Assembly: GCA_018678395.1 (NCBI GenBank)
Contig: JAHHMJ010000531.1
Location: 1-5,779, forward strand
Length of the DNA stretch: 5,779 nucleotides
Reading direction: 5' to 3'
Source of the DNA: Gemmatimonadota bacterium
Lineage (GTDB): Bacteria; Gemmatimonadota; Gemmatimonadetes; Longimicrobiales; Gaopeijiaceae
Position 1 is the stretch's first letter, and each line of letters begins with the position of its first letter. Of this stretch, positions 5,745 to 5,779 are shown piece after piece. The notes beneath the pieces are model-generated. The model saw only the letters and a list, made by a program, of their open reading frames with translations, made no database searches and was not told the origin of the DNA. The position numbers and the translations under genes are program-made.

Positions 5745-5779
5745 ATGGGTGCGTACGTCGTCCGGAGGCTCCTGCAGAG
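5745..5779 (+). CDS. Start of probable ABC transporter permease (DppB-like), cut by window end
   Basis: ATG at 5745 follows the binding-protein stop by three bases, with GAGG (5732-5735) nine bases upstream. The 11 complete codons read MGAYVVRRLLQ. DppB/GsiC-type permeases commonly begin with a short M-x-x-Y/F-hydrophobic-x-R-R-L-L segment leading into the first membrane helix, and a permease is the usual next gene after a family 5 binding protein. The call rests on position and this short segment only. Confidence 0.65.
   Translation, partial: MGAYVVRRLLQ

Overview
This is a compact, GC-rich bacterial stretch (about two thirds or more G+C by eye, strong G/C bias at third codon positions). 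Every recognisable gene lies on the + strand and the genes are almost touching, so it reads as the inside of one catabolic and uptake operon. The taxon cannot be fixed from the sequence. GTG starts, GTGA/ATGA stop-start overlaps and a lipoprotein binding protein fit a high-GC Gram-negative (for example Pseudomonadota or Gemmatimonadota). An actinobacterium is less likely, because the lipoprotein signal is short and poor in Arg/Lys, but it is not excluded.

Layout. (1) Bases 1-24 may hold the last codons of an upstream gene. (2) 25-939: polysaccharide-deacetylase-fold hydrolase of the PuuE (metal-independent allantoinase) type. (3) 965-1495: ureidoglycolate lyase (AllA, PF04115) family protein. 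(4) 1488-2156: GntR-family regulator of the FadR/FCD subfamily. (5) 2153-3112: extended short-chain dehydrogenase/NAD-dependent epimerase. (6) 3109-4137: Gfo/Idh/MocA-type NAD(P)-dependent oxidoreductase. (7) 4179-5741: family 5 (peptide/opine/nickel type) ABC-transporter substrate-binding lipoprotein. (8) From 5745, the first 11 codons of what is probably the first permease of that transporter.

How it may work together (inference). The lipoprotein captures an oligopeptide-like or opine-like solute, and a DppBC/DF-like transporter imports it. The deacetylase-fold enzyme and the AllA-like enzyme would act on amide or ureido bonds, the two dehydrogenases would oxidise or reduce the product, and the FCD regulator would sense a carboxylate intermediate. 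In the classical allantoin route PuuE makes allantoate and AllA releases urea from ureidoglycolate. The step between them (allantoicase or allantoate amidohydrolase) is absent here, and two sugar/hydroxyacid-type dehydrogenases sit in its place. The natural substrate may therefore not be allantoin.

The most interesting non-coding signal is at the deacetylase/AllA-like junction (917-968). A perfect inverted repeat, CACCTCC-G-GGAGGTG, puts a strong Shine-Dalgarno sequence and its complement into one hairpin. It is followed by a 10-codon mini-ORF whose start overlaps the deacetylase stop and whose stop overlaps the likely AllA-like start. No RNA genes, CRISPR arrays, insertion sequences, convincing promoters or terminators were seen, and no gene-free stretch exceeds 41 bases.
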